Shown: positions 38,203 through 50,603 of the stretch, piece after piece
Numbering within the stretch: position 1 is the stretch's first letter
How the letters are laid out: each line of letters starts with the position of its first letter
Assembly (NCBI GenBank): GCA_905183005.1
Contig: CAJJDO010000017.1
Span: 126,516-190,515 of the forward strand
Direction of reading: 5' to 3'
DNA: 64,000 nucleotides
Origin: Paramecium pentaurelia
Taxonomy: Eukaryota; Ciliophora; Oligohymenophorea; Peniculida; Parameciidae
Notes under the pieces: model-generated
Database searches by the model: none
Seen by the model: only the letters and a program-made list of their open reading frames with translations
Told to the model about the DNA's origin: nothing
Position numbers and translations under genes: made by a program

Positions 38203-38848
38203 TCACTTGGCTAAGCAATTTAATATTCTTTCAATTACTTCATTATTGATAAATTCAACTTCAGAATCACAATCTATTGTAAGTGCTTTCATTCCTCCTA
38301 TTACTAAACCTTAAACAAAGCTTGCCCAAAGGGATAAATACTCATCTTATTAACTAAATAATATGATATATTACATTTTATCATTTAATCTAATTCTCCT
38401 TGTCATCTAAAAACCAAGCTTTGTAATTGTGTTATTTCCTTTCTTCTATTCCTCATACCTATCTTCAATATCATAATGTGAACCAGCTTTATTTATTTAA
38501 ACTTTAGAAACTGGTTGTCCAAACATATATGACCAAAAGTCTTTACCAAAGAATTTAACATAATCTGTATATTTTCCTTAATCTGGATTAAGACGAATTT
38601 TTTCAAATTGTGTTGATGCTAATGATTCCATTACATTTTATCCTAATTTCTTGCCCATCTCAATCAATCTAATTTGTTTCTCATTTTTGTCTACATCAAT
38701 TATTCATAATACTAATTTTTGTATTCTGCTATAGAGTAAACATATATGTGCTTAATAAATGATATACAATTGGATATTCAATTGTAGATTGACGTTTATA
38801 TTAATTAGATTTTGGTAATTAGATTTTTTGAGTTGGTGATTAATCCAT
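38203..38848 (-). CDS. TRAPPC6: TRAPP complex subunit 6-like (Bet3 family)
   Basis: Probable subunit of the TRAPP tethering complex in ER-Golgi traffic, 207 residues, with one 22-nt intron at 38691-38712. Landmarks are KQIRLIEMGKKLGQNVMESL, then KFFGKDFWSYMFGQPVSKVQ with the FW pair typical of this family. The core beta region with NKAGSHYDIEDR follows, and the helical SFVQGLVIGGMKAL that aligns with the FxxGLIRGAL segment of TRAPPC6. The N-terminal 30 residues are an extension rich in Gln and Ser. The call rests on motif order. Confidence 0.8.
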
Positions 38849-38861
38849 ATTTATATGTAGT

Positions 38862-38881
38862 TATATATATATATATATATA
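38862..38881. repeat. short (TA)n tract
   Basis: About 20 bp of alternating T and A just upstream of the TRAPPC6-like start codon. Confidence 0.8.
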
Positions 38882-39006
38882 GTATTTTTTTATATAAAAT
38901 ATTTTATAAATTAAGGGATTTATTATCAACCCAGAAATTCAATTACTCATAATTTAGATTTGAATATTATTTTAGATTCCATTGATTCATTTCATTAATA
39001 ATAATT

Positions 39007-39404
39007 TCAACCACAAAAACTTATGTCAAAGATATATTCTATGATGTCAAGAATAAATGCTAATAAAATAATTATCTTTATAATTTTTGAAATATACATA
39101 TGCTAATTTTGAGTTTTAATCTAGATAAGAAATAATTTGATCTATAGATTATAATTTTTTAATTCGTTTGTATATTTTAATTTTCTTATGTGGACTTCTG
39201 ATTTTTCAAATAAACTCATGCTTATTCTATGAATACTATTAATTTGAATATCAACAAATTTTGATCTTAAAAAGTCTTTATTAATTTAAATTAGGTAATT
39301 TTACTACCTTCTTTGGGATTTAGATTCTCTTTTAGATATTTTTAGCTTCAAAAATGTTGTTTTACCTTAACATAATTATTAATAGGAATAATGTAGTAAA
39401 ACAT
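39007..39404 (-). CDS. small protein with C-terminal hydrophobic segment (125 aa)
   Basis: Model of 125 residues with one 20-nt intron ending in AAG near 39350, which contains an in-frame TGA if unspliced. It starts MFYYIIPINNYVKL, continues with a basic helical body (RISMSLFEKSEVHIRKLKY), and ends with IIKIILLLAFILDIIEYIF, which could be a membrane anchor. No family is recognised. The model is plausible but weakly supported. Confidence 0.4.
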
Positions 39405-39809
39405 TTTTTAATACTATTTAAAGGAAAATAATTTATCTACTTGATTTCATGTTATTTATTAAAGTATAAATTGACAATGGAATTTCTATATAATTCATTT
39501 AAGGATAAATCAATTTTTATGGTTTATATACCTATAAAGATAGTAGAGATTTTGATTTAAAAATATTAAATGATTGTTAATATCTATTAAGTAGTTATCT
39601 GTATAAAATTAGATTTTATTTGTTTAATTTTCATTGTTAATCTGTTATAAATAAAATATTATTTGAATTTTGTATTTGTATATTAAGATGAATATAGTAT
39701 GAATAACATATTATTTATTTTATTGTTTATCAAATTATCTTCAAATAGAAAAGTAATTCTAATTCTTTACTTTCAAATAAACAACAATAAAATTAAATTA
39801 AATTTCAAG
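39405..39809. other. AT-rich divergent intergenic region
   Basis: About 400 bp upstream of the giant secreted-protein gene. A frame open from 39476 runs in phase into that gene, but it is extremely hydrophobic and AT-driven, and the true start at 39810 begins a clean signal peptide. Confidence 0.5.
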
Positions 39810-42800
39810 ATGCTTATATTCTTTGTATTTGCATGCTTAGTTTCAGCTTAGACCAAGCTAAAAGTAACTGGAACCGTCATGGATTCGTAGGGTATCAATA
39901 TTGCAGGAGTTCACATTACATTATTGTAAGAATTTTGAATTTAGCAATAGTCAGCAACAATAAACTATCGTAAGTGGTTAAACGAAAGATGATGGTAAGT
40001 ATGAGCTAGTAGCATAAATAAACCAAATTAGTAATCTATTTGTCGAAGCTTCCTTATATGGAAATATACAAGCTCCTTAGCGTTATGCAGCAAATCCTGA
40101 CTCTAATGGCAATGTAGTCTAAGATTTTATACTCACTGTGGATGATGTGACAGTAAATGGACCTGCTGTTTTAGCTAAAATCAATGGATAATACTTTAAT
40201 AAAAATGCTCCATTGAATGGAGGATCATCTTATGCACCTTTAGAGGGTGTTAAAATAGATTATACTATTGAATACATTCTAAATGGAAAGCAATCATATG
40301 ATTTTACTAGTATTACAAATGCTTAAGGATTTTCAAAATTATTTACAGCTTATCCCAAATCTGCTGCCATATTGAAATTTTTAGCATAAAGTGAGAACTT
40401 CTGGAATTTTAGATAAACAAAAGATAATGATGAGAATTACATATTGATTGTGTAAAAATAATTGTATATTATCTAATAGAACAAATTAATATAAAGTGAA
40501 TTATCAAGTCATAATGGAAGAAGGAGTATTCACTCAAACAGTATTAGGTACAGTGGTAGATAAAAATTCTAAAAAACCTTTGAAAGATGCCAAAGTTGAA
40601 GTTACATTTAGCTCAGAATCTAAAGGGTATTAATTATTTCTTATTAATATAGAAAATTAAGTAGTTAAAGTTTATTAACTAAAGAGGATGGTAAAATAGA
40701 AATTTAATATATAAGTAAACTTTGGTATAAATTTACAATTAAAATATCAATTGTTAAAGAATATTATGCTTTATATGAATAATAAAAAACTATTTAAATG
40801 GATCATGATGATAGAACTAAAAATTAAGATATTTTTTAATTAGGTATGATAGAAATGCCAGTTTAACCATCAGTAACATTATTTGGAGTTGTTTTAGATC
40901 CTCATTAAAAAGAAAAAGATCCAAATTTAAAACCAGTCATAAATCTACCATTATAAGTTATAGCAAAATTTGAAAATTTAATTGAAAAATTTGAAACTCA
41001 AACAGATTCTAATGGTTAATGGAGTAAAGAACATTTATTATTATAACCTTCAGCTAAATATGATTTGGAAATTACTTATACAAATAGTTAAAAGGAAAAA
41101 CTTACTGATAAATTTTAATTTTAAACAACACTTGAACCAATCTAAAAGATTAAAATTGATAATTTGTATTATTAAGATGTTGTAAATGCTGTATTAACAG
41201 GTAAATTTTCAGAAGCACCTGAAAAAATATAGTTCAAGATTCCATATAAGATTATTTGTGATACTATTGATACTAAATTAAATTTACCAAAAGAAATTCT
41301 TGGCTAAACTAATGGAGATGAAATTATTGATAAGACTTGGAGTGTAGAAGCAAGAGGAGATAAAGATATTATGTGTTCTATTTAATAATAAGATAATACT
41401 TAATTCATTCAACCCTTCACAAAATAATTTACATTATAAAAGGGAATTTGGAAGACTGATCTAAAGTAAATTGATATTAAATACAATTTATTTGAAATTG
41501 TTATTGCTGGAACTGTATTAGATAAAACTTAATTAATTCCTTTTATAAGTGGTGCTAATATGAACTTTATTGTTTATTAGAAAGATAGTATACAGAATTC
41601 TCTTTAAAGAGAATTTAATATAAAATCTGATGATAAAGGATTATTTTAAATAAAATTTTAAATAGGCAAAGGAGAAAAATAGATTGTAAAATTAACAGTT
41701 TCTCATCCTGATTTTATAGATTATAAGAAAGAAGAGTTTCTAATTTTAAATGGAAATGGTCCTTAAACTATTAATTCTAATAGTATATCTTTAGATCGTA
41801 TTGAATTTACTGACATTATATTACATTATAAAATTGACACATTAGAATAACCAGCCACATTAAAATTGAATTCATGTAGTCCTTTTATGGAAGTTGATAA
41901 ATTGTATATTCCAAAATATGAATCTAATGAGTAAATATTTATATTTAAAATTTTAGTGGATCTTTTAAACTTCAATTTGCATGCTATTAAAATGTAATCT
42001 ATAAAGCAACTTTAGAAATAACCATAAAGTCCTTCTCTGCATAAACATTTTAATCACATTAATTCACATGTATCAAACCTACAAAAGAGAAACCAGAAAT
42101 TGAACTTACTTCTGATTCTCTTTTCATAAAAGGGAATATAATTGTCAAATTCCTTGATGTTAATAATCATCCTATCAAAGGATAATAAGCTACCTTTCGT
42201 ACTGAACCCATTTCCTAAGTCTTGACTCAATCTTCTGATGATTAAGGAATCATTAAATTCATTGATACTAAATTATTCAAAAATTAATAGTATACAGGTT
42301 TTCTTGGTTATGGATCAATTAATGAATAAATCAAGTTTTATCCAAAATAAGATAACTTTGAAGAACATTTTTAAGATTAATATATTGGAGGAGAAGTATA
42401 ATATAAAATAAATGGAAAAGTGAAATTATGTAGAGGATAATTAATCAATCCTCTTTAAATTAATGTAAAATGCTCTAAATATCCTGAATAAATTGGAAAA
42501 ACAGATCTTCAGGGTTAATTTTCAGTTAGTATATAAGCAGTAGGTACTTTTAATGATATTGTTTAATGTACTACTAAAATATCAGGTGATGCTGATTATT
42601 CATTTGATTCAACATTCACTAAAGGATCTTACTCTGTATATTAAGAGGTACCAATTTGTCTCAAAGATGTTAAATTAAATCTAAAAGGTAAATTCATAGA
42701 TCCAATAAACTAACCTAAAACTAATTTATAATTAACTTTAAATATAATATTTTAAGAAGATCAAAAAAATATGCCAAATTTACCATCCCTTAAAACAGAT

Positions 42801-45359
42801 GTTCATGGTTAATGGGAATTAAAAGATTAAATTGTTAAAGCTAATGGAAAATATAAATTCATTATTAAATATAAAAATGGAGCTGGAGATGAAAAAACTA
42901 TTGAAAAAGATTACTAAACTTCTGTTTTTACTGTAAAATCTGTAGATGATTATGAATTCCCCAATGCATTCTATTAAGATTTTGAATAATGTCATTTTTT
43001 TGGTAAGGCTAATGATTCTAAAAATAAAAATATTATACCTTCCACTTTTCCAATTGTATTAACATGTGATTAAACTATTTCAAAAGATAAAAAACCTATT
43101 AAATAAATAGGAAAGATTGGATTCGATTTACAATATGATTTAAAATTTGATGGATTAGTTGAATATGATTAACCAATCTAATGTTAATTGAAATCAGAAA
43201 ATGAAGCCAAAGCTAAATTTAATCAAAATTTATAATTACAAGGACCAAAATGGGAAATTAAATAAGATCTAATAGTTTAATATATAACATGGTTAATAAC
43301 TTTGAAAGGTTAAGTAATAGATCCATTAAAAATCAATACAAATTTAAAAGATGCAATTATTACCATTATTGTACATTAACAAGAAACTAATAAAATACAA
43401 TAAAAATTAAGAGGAAGATTTCATTTAGATATTCAGTAAACACAATTAGAATCTGTTAATTCAAAAGATTAAGGTTAATATTAAATTGAATTTTAAACTT
43501 TCAATTAAGAAGCTTTAAGTATTGATATTACTGCTAAACTAACTGATTTTAATGATTTCAAATAATAAAATGCATTAAGTATAGCAGGTACTAAAAATGA
43601 GGATTTGGTGTTTAATATCAATTTACAAAGAATTGAAATACCTGCTATTTTAAGTTCAAATGTGGATGAAATAGGAAGCATTCAATTAAAAACTAGTAAT
43701 CCATTAATGTAAGAAGATAAGGATAAGAAATTCTATGGAACTAGTGTAACTCTTTAGAAGGGAAAGTATATATTTATTAATTATATTTAGACCATTCTAA
43801 TTTAATTTTAAATGCTATTAGAATGTTGAGTATGTAGCAACTTTTATATTAACAAATGAGCATCAATAATCTATAGAGTATATATCAGATCCCTTCAAAT
43901 GTAAAATGGCCCCTGAATTGACTGTAATCAAAATTAAATCTGCAAATGATAAATACGTATTAAAAGTAAATAATACTAATATAATTAGATAAGTGGTATA
44001 ATAAAAGATAAAGAAAAATTATTTGATGGTATTGTTTAAGGGGCAAATGTAATAATTAATTTGAAAAAAAATGATAAGTTGGTTAAATCAATAGAAACTA
44101 CTTCAAATAATAAGGGTGAATATTAAGGTTCATTTGAAGTTAATACTGATACTTATCAATATGAAATTAAAGTCACTCATCCTTAATTTAAAGATGGAAA
44201 TATTTCAGATAAAATTGTCTTTTCAAAAAATGAAATTGTGAATAGAGATATAATATTAGAAAGATAAACAAATTCATAAAAAATTACTATTAATTTATAA
44301 GATTCAAAGAAAAAACCTATTAAAAATTCTGAAGTAGGAGCATCAGATTTTAAACCAAAATCAAATGATAAAAAAATTGTGAAGGCTGATGAAACAGGTA
44401 AGGTAACTATAGAAGTGAGTTGTTTCAAAGATGTTCAAGAAAGTTTTAAATTAGAAATAAGAGTTGAAGATTTAAAAGAAACAATTGAATAGACTATAAA
44501 TTGTGATGGAAAAAGTTAAGATCATTCAATAGTTACTTAATTGTAATATATTAATATAAATGGGAATGTGATCGATCCCTATTGTAAAGGAAAGAGAGAT
44601 CTTAAATTAAATCTTGATACTATTCCAGAGACATAGAAATTAAAGGTAACAACAGATAAAAAAGGTGATTGGGAAGGTGAATTACTTGTTAAATTAAATT
44701 AAGAATATAATGTAAATGTTAATTATAATGATTGGGATGGATAATTGTAAAGTTTGAAAGAGAAATATGTTATTAAAAGTGATTAAACTAATTTAGATTT
44801 TAAAAAGATTTATTATTCTGATTCAGTTGAGAGTTCAGTTGAAGGTGAAGTTGTTTCAAGTGTTTATCATGTTTCCTTAAAGTTTCATAAAATATCATTG
44901 TGGTTTGATAATAAGGAGGTTAAGGAAAGTGAGATAGACTAATTTAGTGAATATGAGATGAAATTTAAAGTTGTTGCTTAATGTAATAAGGAGTATGAAT
45001 ATCAAATCTTAATTAAAGAAACTTAACATTTTGAGAGAAAGTTGGTAAATTTAATTATTAAGCCACCTAAATATGATTATAAAGTTGATATTGTTGTTGA
45101 AGAAACTAAAGCATATGTTAATGAAATAAAGAATTTCTTTTCAAAATTTATGATTAGTGGATACTTAGAATCAGATTATAATTGTAAAGACAAGTTGTTT
45201 AGAGCAGTATAACATGCTTAAGTTAAGATTGTAAAGAAGTAGGAGTCTGGTGATAAGGTGAAAGCTGCTACTCATACTAGAGACGATGGCAAATTTTAAT
45301 TATATTTCTTTTTATCTAAATCGTAATTATATTTATTAAACATATTATTAGATAAGTGA
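39810..45359 (+). CDS. giant secreted protein of repeated beta-sandwich (carboxypeptidase-regulatory-like) domains
   Basis: About 1800 residues with six introns of 19-28 nt (first at 39926-39944, second at 40452-40479). A signal peptide (MLIFFVFACLVSAQ) is followed by many repeats of about 130-200 residues. Each starts with a strand pattern like the carboxypeptidase regulatory or SpaA/NOMO fold. Examples are VTGTVMDSQGINIAGVHIT, LGTVVDKNSKKPLKDAKVEV, LFGVVLDPH, AGTVLDKTQLIPFISGAN, KLCRGQLINPLQINVKC, KGKFIDPINQPKTNLQL and INGNVIDPYCKGKRDLKLNL. A DxxGxW/Fxx strand follows in each (for example DSNGQWSKEH). No transmembrane segment is obvious. It may be a cell-surface or secretory-granule structural protein; function is unknown. 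Confidence 0.8.
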
Positions 45360-45454
45360 AAAATAATATATTTGTATGGTTACATTTTGAAAAAGAAGGA
45401 TTTACAACTCCATATCCCCTTTTAATCATACCATCATAATATGAAAAATTTTAA

Positions 45455-47759
45455 ATGGATGACGAAACGATTACACATATAGATATAGGTTATTAATCCA
45501 TATCTCCCATTCATGATATGGGTTGTCCAGAAGATATACCAAAGATATCAAATAATGAGTAATAAACTATTTTGATTGATTACATTAAGATGGGAAAGAA
45601 ATAACTCAAAGGTAACAACAACTGATTTATATATCTATATATTATTATTAAAAATGAATTAGAAATAGGAGAAGAAAATAGATAATATCACTCTCTAATG
45701 TAATAATTGTTCTGAAAATAGAACTCAGAAGTATGGTTGAAGATGGTGCTGGAGAATCACTTGCAGCTAGTTTGAATTTAGATTAAGAAGATCTTATAAG
45801 TAAAAAATGTTGATTGAGTTTTTAAGTTTGGCCTTTGGAGTAGGTACAAAGAAACTTCAAAGACTTTATGAGATCAACTTCATAGATTGATATTGAAATG
45901 GACAATGCAAAGGAAAGAATAGACTTTCCTGCTGATATGGAATGGCCAACTGAAGATGATTTGGAATAGATGTTTCAAAAATCTATGAGCAAGTAAAAGT
46001 CATTTTAATTATTATTCAGAATTCAAGGCCGTCAAAATAAAAAGAAATGGAAAGACAATGAGAAATAATTTTTAACATGGATTATAATTAGATATTGTCT
46101 ATGGAAAAATAAAGTTTGTAAAGAGCTAGTATATCATTATTTATATTTAGAATGATTTAGATTGGAGATACATTGCTTAATTGATAGTTGGAAGGAATGC
46201 AACTCAATGTAAATATAAGTGGTTGGCTCGATCTAAATTTAAGCTTGTTTAAGTACCTTGGAGTAAAGAAGAAGATGAAGCATTGGCATCAATTTATATG
46301 GAATATTAAAAACAAGGAAAACATAGTAAATGGAGTGAAATTGCTAAAGAAATTGCTTTAAGATGCAAAACATAAATTGTCAGATAAGGTAAATAATGTA
46401 GAGAAAGATGGATTAATAAATTAGATCCACAAATATCAAAGTAAATTATAATACTTATATATTTAGAGGACCATGGACTAAAGAAGAAGAATTGACTTTA
46501 TTATAATTAATTTTAAAGAAAGGCAAAAAATGGTCAGAGATTTCAAAAATAATGAAAAATACACGAACTGAGAATTCCTTAAAAAACAGATATCATACTA
46601 TTATGAAAAAAGAAAGAAATAAATAACCAGAAGTCAAAGAAGAAATTCAATAAGAAATTGTAGATCTATTATAATAACATAATCATAACTATTAAGCTGA
46701 TAATTTAGTTCATTTATATGAAGATATTGATCCAAAAGAATTAAAAATAATACTTTAAGTTATTGATAGATTAAGTGAGAGTACTGGTAAATAGATTAGA
46801 GTAAGTACATTAATTACTGATTAATAAATGTAATAAGAATAATTATATGAAAAATAATAAAAAGTCAAGTAAGAAAGTTAAATAGATTAAATTCAATAAA
46901 AAAATGAAGAGGCAAATAATAAATAAAGATTTCTTGATACTATGGAAAAAATCAAAATTGATTTAGATCAATAAATTAAGAAAGTAGTGAATAAATAGGA
47001 ATTAGATTAAAATTGCACAATAAATCTTCTTAAATAAATTCTAAAACCATAAGGTATTAAACAATATTAATTTATTTAGAGAATGAAACAAATTAATTGT
47101 AATTTGATTAATATTATGATTAAATGATCCTCAATTTTTAAGCAAATTAAGTAGAATTTGAAGTTGAAGCCATTACAAATTTAACAGCTTAAGATGTTGA
47201 AGATTGTTAATTTGGAATTGTAGATTTTGAATAATCTAACATTTTTATGATTCCTTAATAGTATTTGTAAGAGGTTATAAATAAAGTTCATGGTTCTTCA
47301 ACATAAGCTTAAGTATAATAGCAATAATAATTAATGCAACATTAATAATAATAATAACAATAATAATAATAATAATAATAAATGTAATAATCATAAATAT
47401 AGTAATAATAATAATAATAATAATAACAATAAAGATTAACTATTTCATCATCACTTAGGTAATCCATTCCTTAATCATAATAAGCTTAACCTCTTTAAAC
47501 ATCTTAATTATTTTTAGGAGATCAATTTAATCTTGTCAATAGTCAATATGATTTTGAAAATCAATAATAATACTAATAACAAATACCTGTATAAATTCTC
47601 TACCCGTAGATTATTTATTAACCTATAGGCTAATCTATAAATCTATCGTAAGGTCTATAGTAAAATTATTGGATGTAGCAATCTTATTTTTAGCCTTAAT
47701 ATTACATGAAGGCATAAGATTAGTAATTTAACAAATCAAATCTAGAAGAACCTAAATGA
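45455..47759 (+). CDS. three-repeat Myb DNA-binding protein with polyglutamine
   Basis: Probable nuclear DNA-binding protein of about 707 residues with six introns. Myb repeats: R1 around KWKDNEKQFLTWII to CKYKWLA, R2 VPWSKEEDEALASIYMEY to CRERWINKL, and R3 GPWTKEEELTLLQLILKKG to LKNRYHTIM, each with regularly spaced Trp or hydrophobic residues. An acidic part and coiled coils follow, then glutamine runs encoded largely by TAA and TAG. The first exon (MDDETITHIDIGYQ) requires a 51-nt intron. An alternative gene starting at 45654 with a 22-nt intron also keeps the frame, in which case 45455-45625 is a separate 56-residue ORF. An intron at about 47054-47079 joins the Myb and polyQ parts. Confidence 0.82.
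47342..47431. repeat. polyglutamine-encoding TAA/CAA repeat
   Basis: Two adjacent runs of trinucleotides, mostly TAA with a few CAA and TAG, interrupted near 47381-47400. In this genetic code they give two glutamine tracts of about 11-14 residues, in the C-terminal part of the Myb protein. Confidence 0.85.
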
Positions 47760-47791
47760 AATTTAATTAATTTTTATATATATATATATAC

Positions 47792-48135
47792 ATGTAGAAT
47801 TAGGATAAATAAAAAGTTATTGAAACAGGTACAAGTAAAGTGGCAGCAAGATTTCCATTTACGTATAATATACTATTCAAAAAAAAGAGTATTTTTAGAA
47901 GAAGGTATTGAATACTATTATTGTACATGTGGTCTTGGATCTACTTAACCATTTTGTGATGGTTAATGTGAGGGAACAGGATTTGAGCCTGTCAAAATAA
48001 TTCCAAAAAGAAGTGGAAAGTAAGTATAGATTACTCAATTAATTAAGTGCTTTACTTTGTGGGTGTAAGAGATAATATGATCCAAAAAATCCGAATTGTG
48101 ATGGAAGTCATTCAGTTGTTAATTTAGATTGGTGA
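47792..48135 (+). CDS. CDGSH iron-sulfur domain protein, CISD3-like
   Basis: Protein of 96 residues with introns at 47863-47887 (25 nt) and 48020-48047 (28 nt). It has two CDGSH-type 2Fe-2S motifs like mitochondrial CISD3. The first is CTCGLGSTQPFCDGQC, followed by EGTGFEPVKI; here the final ligand position, normally His, is Cys. The second is CGCKRQYDPKNPNCDGSH, with the normal His but two extra residues before CDGSH. Family members bind redox-active 2Fe-2S clusters with three Cys and one His. There is no membrane segment. The divergent first site is the notable feature. Confidence 0.85.
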
Positions 48136-48470
48136 ATATGATGATGAATAGCTTATCAACAAATTTTTCATTCTGAATAGAATCTAAATTCTTAAATATT
48201 CAGTTTCAAATATTTGATGTCCATCATAGTTTTTTATGATTCATAATATTATGAATTTCAATGAAAAAGTATATTCAAAAAAGAAATAACTCTAAATGGA
48301 TATCTAAATAATAATTCTTAAAATATTTCATTTTATTTTATTAAGCCAACAATCTAATAATAATAGTTAATATTAAAAGTGTAATATAGTTTTATAGATT
48401 TCCAATATTTTTTTGTTTTAGTTTAGACTTAATCATTGTATTTTATACTCAAAATATTAATTAACAGTTA
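48136..48470. other. intergenic region
   Basis: About 335 bp between two plus-strand genes; AT-rich, with no supported gene or RNA. Confidence 0.5.
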
Positions 48471-50078
48471 ATGAGCAACAAATAATAATAAGCTAAAGAT
48501 TATCTCACAGCATGTTTTCAATGTAAAGGTTTTGAACCATTCTTTGTTGTTACAAAAACATCTCTTTTGCGTATATTAGATAATATGGCATAAAAATAAT
48601 TTGATAGAGAATTGGCAGATGAGTTATTTGAACGTTGTCCAACAAATTATAAAGGCTTTGTCAAAATTGAAGATTTCATAGAAATTGTTATTTAGGCTGA
48701 TATAGTATTGAATGAAAAAATCAACAAAGCTAATGAATTTATAGTGAAGCAAACAGAAGAATTGACAAAATTAACTAATAAGAATAGATCTTAAATTTTA
48801 TAGATTCGAGTAATTGGAGCTAAGAATCTCCATTAAGGATTGATTAATGCCACTAACAAACCATATGTTGTTGTACATTTCAATTAAGAGAAAAAAAGTT
48901 CTCGTTTAGCACATAATGATATTCTTAATCCAATATGGGATGAGACCTTTATTTTGTAAAAATCCTTTAATATATTTATAGTCCCATTAAGTCTGGAAAT
49001 GAATAAACTTATATATCAATATTAACTTTGGATGGCACAAATAATAGAAGTAATTTAATAGGAGAGGTTCATTTTGGATTGAGAGAATTAGAAGATTAAA
49101 TGAAACATAATCAATGGTTTAATATATATGATCGTCATGGTTCAATGAGTAGTGGAAGTTTACAATTAGAATTATAATTATTACTTGATGAAGTATATAA
49201 TGTTAAAGATTATAAATTAGTAAATGTTTTATGAATAGGCTCAACAAGTTATGTAGCAATAAATATTAAATCAACAAGATGAAAAAGATTAATATGAGAA
49301 TGATTTGAAAAATCTTTATACTCCTTTTTAGAATGGATTATTACAACCAAAAAGACTAATTGTTCCTGATGCTCCTCAATTAATGTTTGTTCATGAATTC
49401 TCTAAACCAATAATCTATTAGGGTGATAAGAAAGTAGATTTGACAGTTTATAAAACTCCTTAATTAAGTGATAGTAGAGTTTTATAAATATTGAATCAAC
49501 CTCCTGAAAGTGTAACAACAGTACATCCAGAAATTGATTATCCAGCAAGACATGATTTAAAGTAAAAAGCCAATTATGGATATGATCATGTTACTAAAGA
49601 TATGAAATTAACAGCCATTTTAATCATATTATATGTGGTTAGTAGTATATATTTATGTTGGGTTAAAACTGATTTTGTTAATATTACTATAGCTTTATGT
49701 ACTTCATTGATTGTTGGTCTTAATTATTTTGAGAAGAATCATTTAAATATATTTGCAATTCTAATAATTTTAACATTGTTATTTGATGTTTCTTGGTTGG
49801 CAGCATATTCAGGAGTATAAAAATTATAATTTATTAATTAATAGGTTTGGTGGAATCAAAATAAATCAGAGAATCCTTAATAAGAATCTGAACTTATAAC
49901 ATCATAGAGAATAACAATTCTTGTTAGTTACTTTGTAATTGTTTTGAAGATCACATTATCATGTTAATTATGGAATTTGAAAAAGAATATAGAACCATTA
50001 AATAATCATAAATAATTTGGAATTGGAACACATTTATATTAAGCGAATGGAGGACACATAAATCCATTTATTTAATGA
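48471..50078 (+). CDS. C2-domain membrane protein
   Basis: Protein of 510 residues with introns at 48956-48981, 49220-49238 (19 nt) and 49815-49844. The N-terminal 110 residues look like an EF-hand-type helical region (KQFDRELADELFERCPTNYK, FVKIEDFIEI). A C2 domain at about 115-250 shows LQIRVIGAKNLHQG, KPYVVVHF, NPIWDETFIF and the late LIGEVHFGLREL. The Ca-binding loop Asp set is incomplete (NATNKPYVVV). The C-terminal half has about four hydrophobic segments (AILIILYVVSSIYLCW, IFAILIILTLLFDVSWLAAY and others), so the protein is probably tethered to a membrane. A role in Ca-dependent membrane traffic is an inference. Confidence 0.82.
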
Positions 50079-50099
50079 AAATATATATTTTTGTTATTA

Positions 50100-50561
50100 T
50101 CAATAACCATCGTTTCTAGTGATTACATTTTTATCTAAATATGGATAGACTGTTCTTATTATATTTAAAGATATTTTATGATCACATTATCCATATGATT
50201 AAGAATATCCATAGATTTCTAAACTTTATTAAATATTTGAATGTTTAAGTCTGCCTCCTCCAACACACATAAATTTGAACTTATGTCCATTTAATTCAGC
50301 TTTGATTGTTCCTTTTTCTAAATCAAATTTAAATTCTGACCATTTTAAGTTATTTTTAGCTTCATTACAAAAGTGTTCAAAGTTTTATGCATGATATTCA
50401 TATTATTTGAGACCTCTAACAAAATAAAATTCTTTATTGTTGTTTCCTTCCAATAAAATAAGTATATATTTAAATGTCCCTTCATTATCAATATTCACTT
50501 AACTTATATTTTTAGTGATCTAAATAAAAGTCTCTTCTTCAGACTATTAAGTTTGAATCAT
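50100..50561 (-). CDS. PHPT1: protein histidine phosphatase (PHPT1/Janus family)
   Basis: Unspliced protein of 153 residues matching the Janus/PHPT1 fold, which removes phosphate from phosphohistidine. Landmarks in order are VNIDNEGTFKYILILL, FVRGLKQYEYHAQNF (the His after Tyr-Glu-Tyr aligns with the catalytic histidine), FMCVGGGRLKHS (the GGGR phosphate loop) and LEIYGYSQSYGQCDHKIS. It ends in NDGY as in animal PHPT1. It lies convergently with the C2 gene (21 bp between stops) and next to the ion channel. Substrates in ciliates are unknown; PHPT1 acts on the KCa3.1 channel in mammals, so the neighbouring channel is a curiosity only. Confidence 0.9.
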
Positions 50562-50603
50562 AAATATAAATATAAATATTAATATCATAATAAATATTTA
50601 TTT

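Noticed and set aside
39476..39809. Upstream in-frame extension of the giant secreted-protein gene
   Set aside because: The peptide is AT-driven and hydrophobic; a clean signal peptide begins at 39810.
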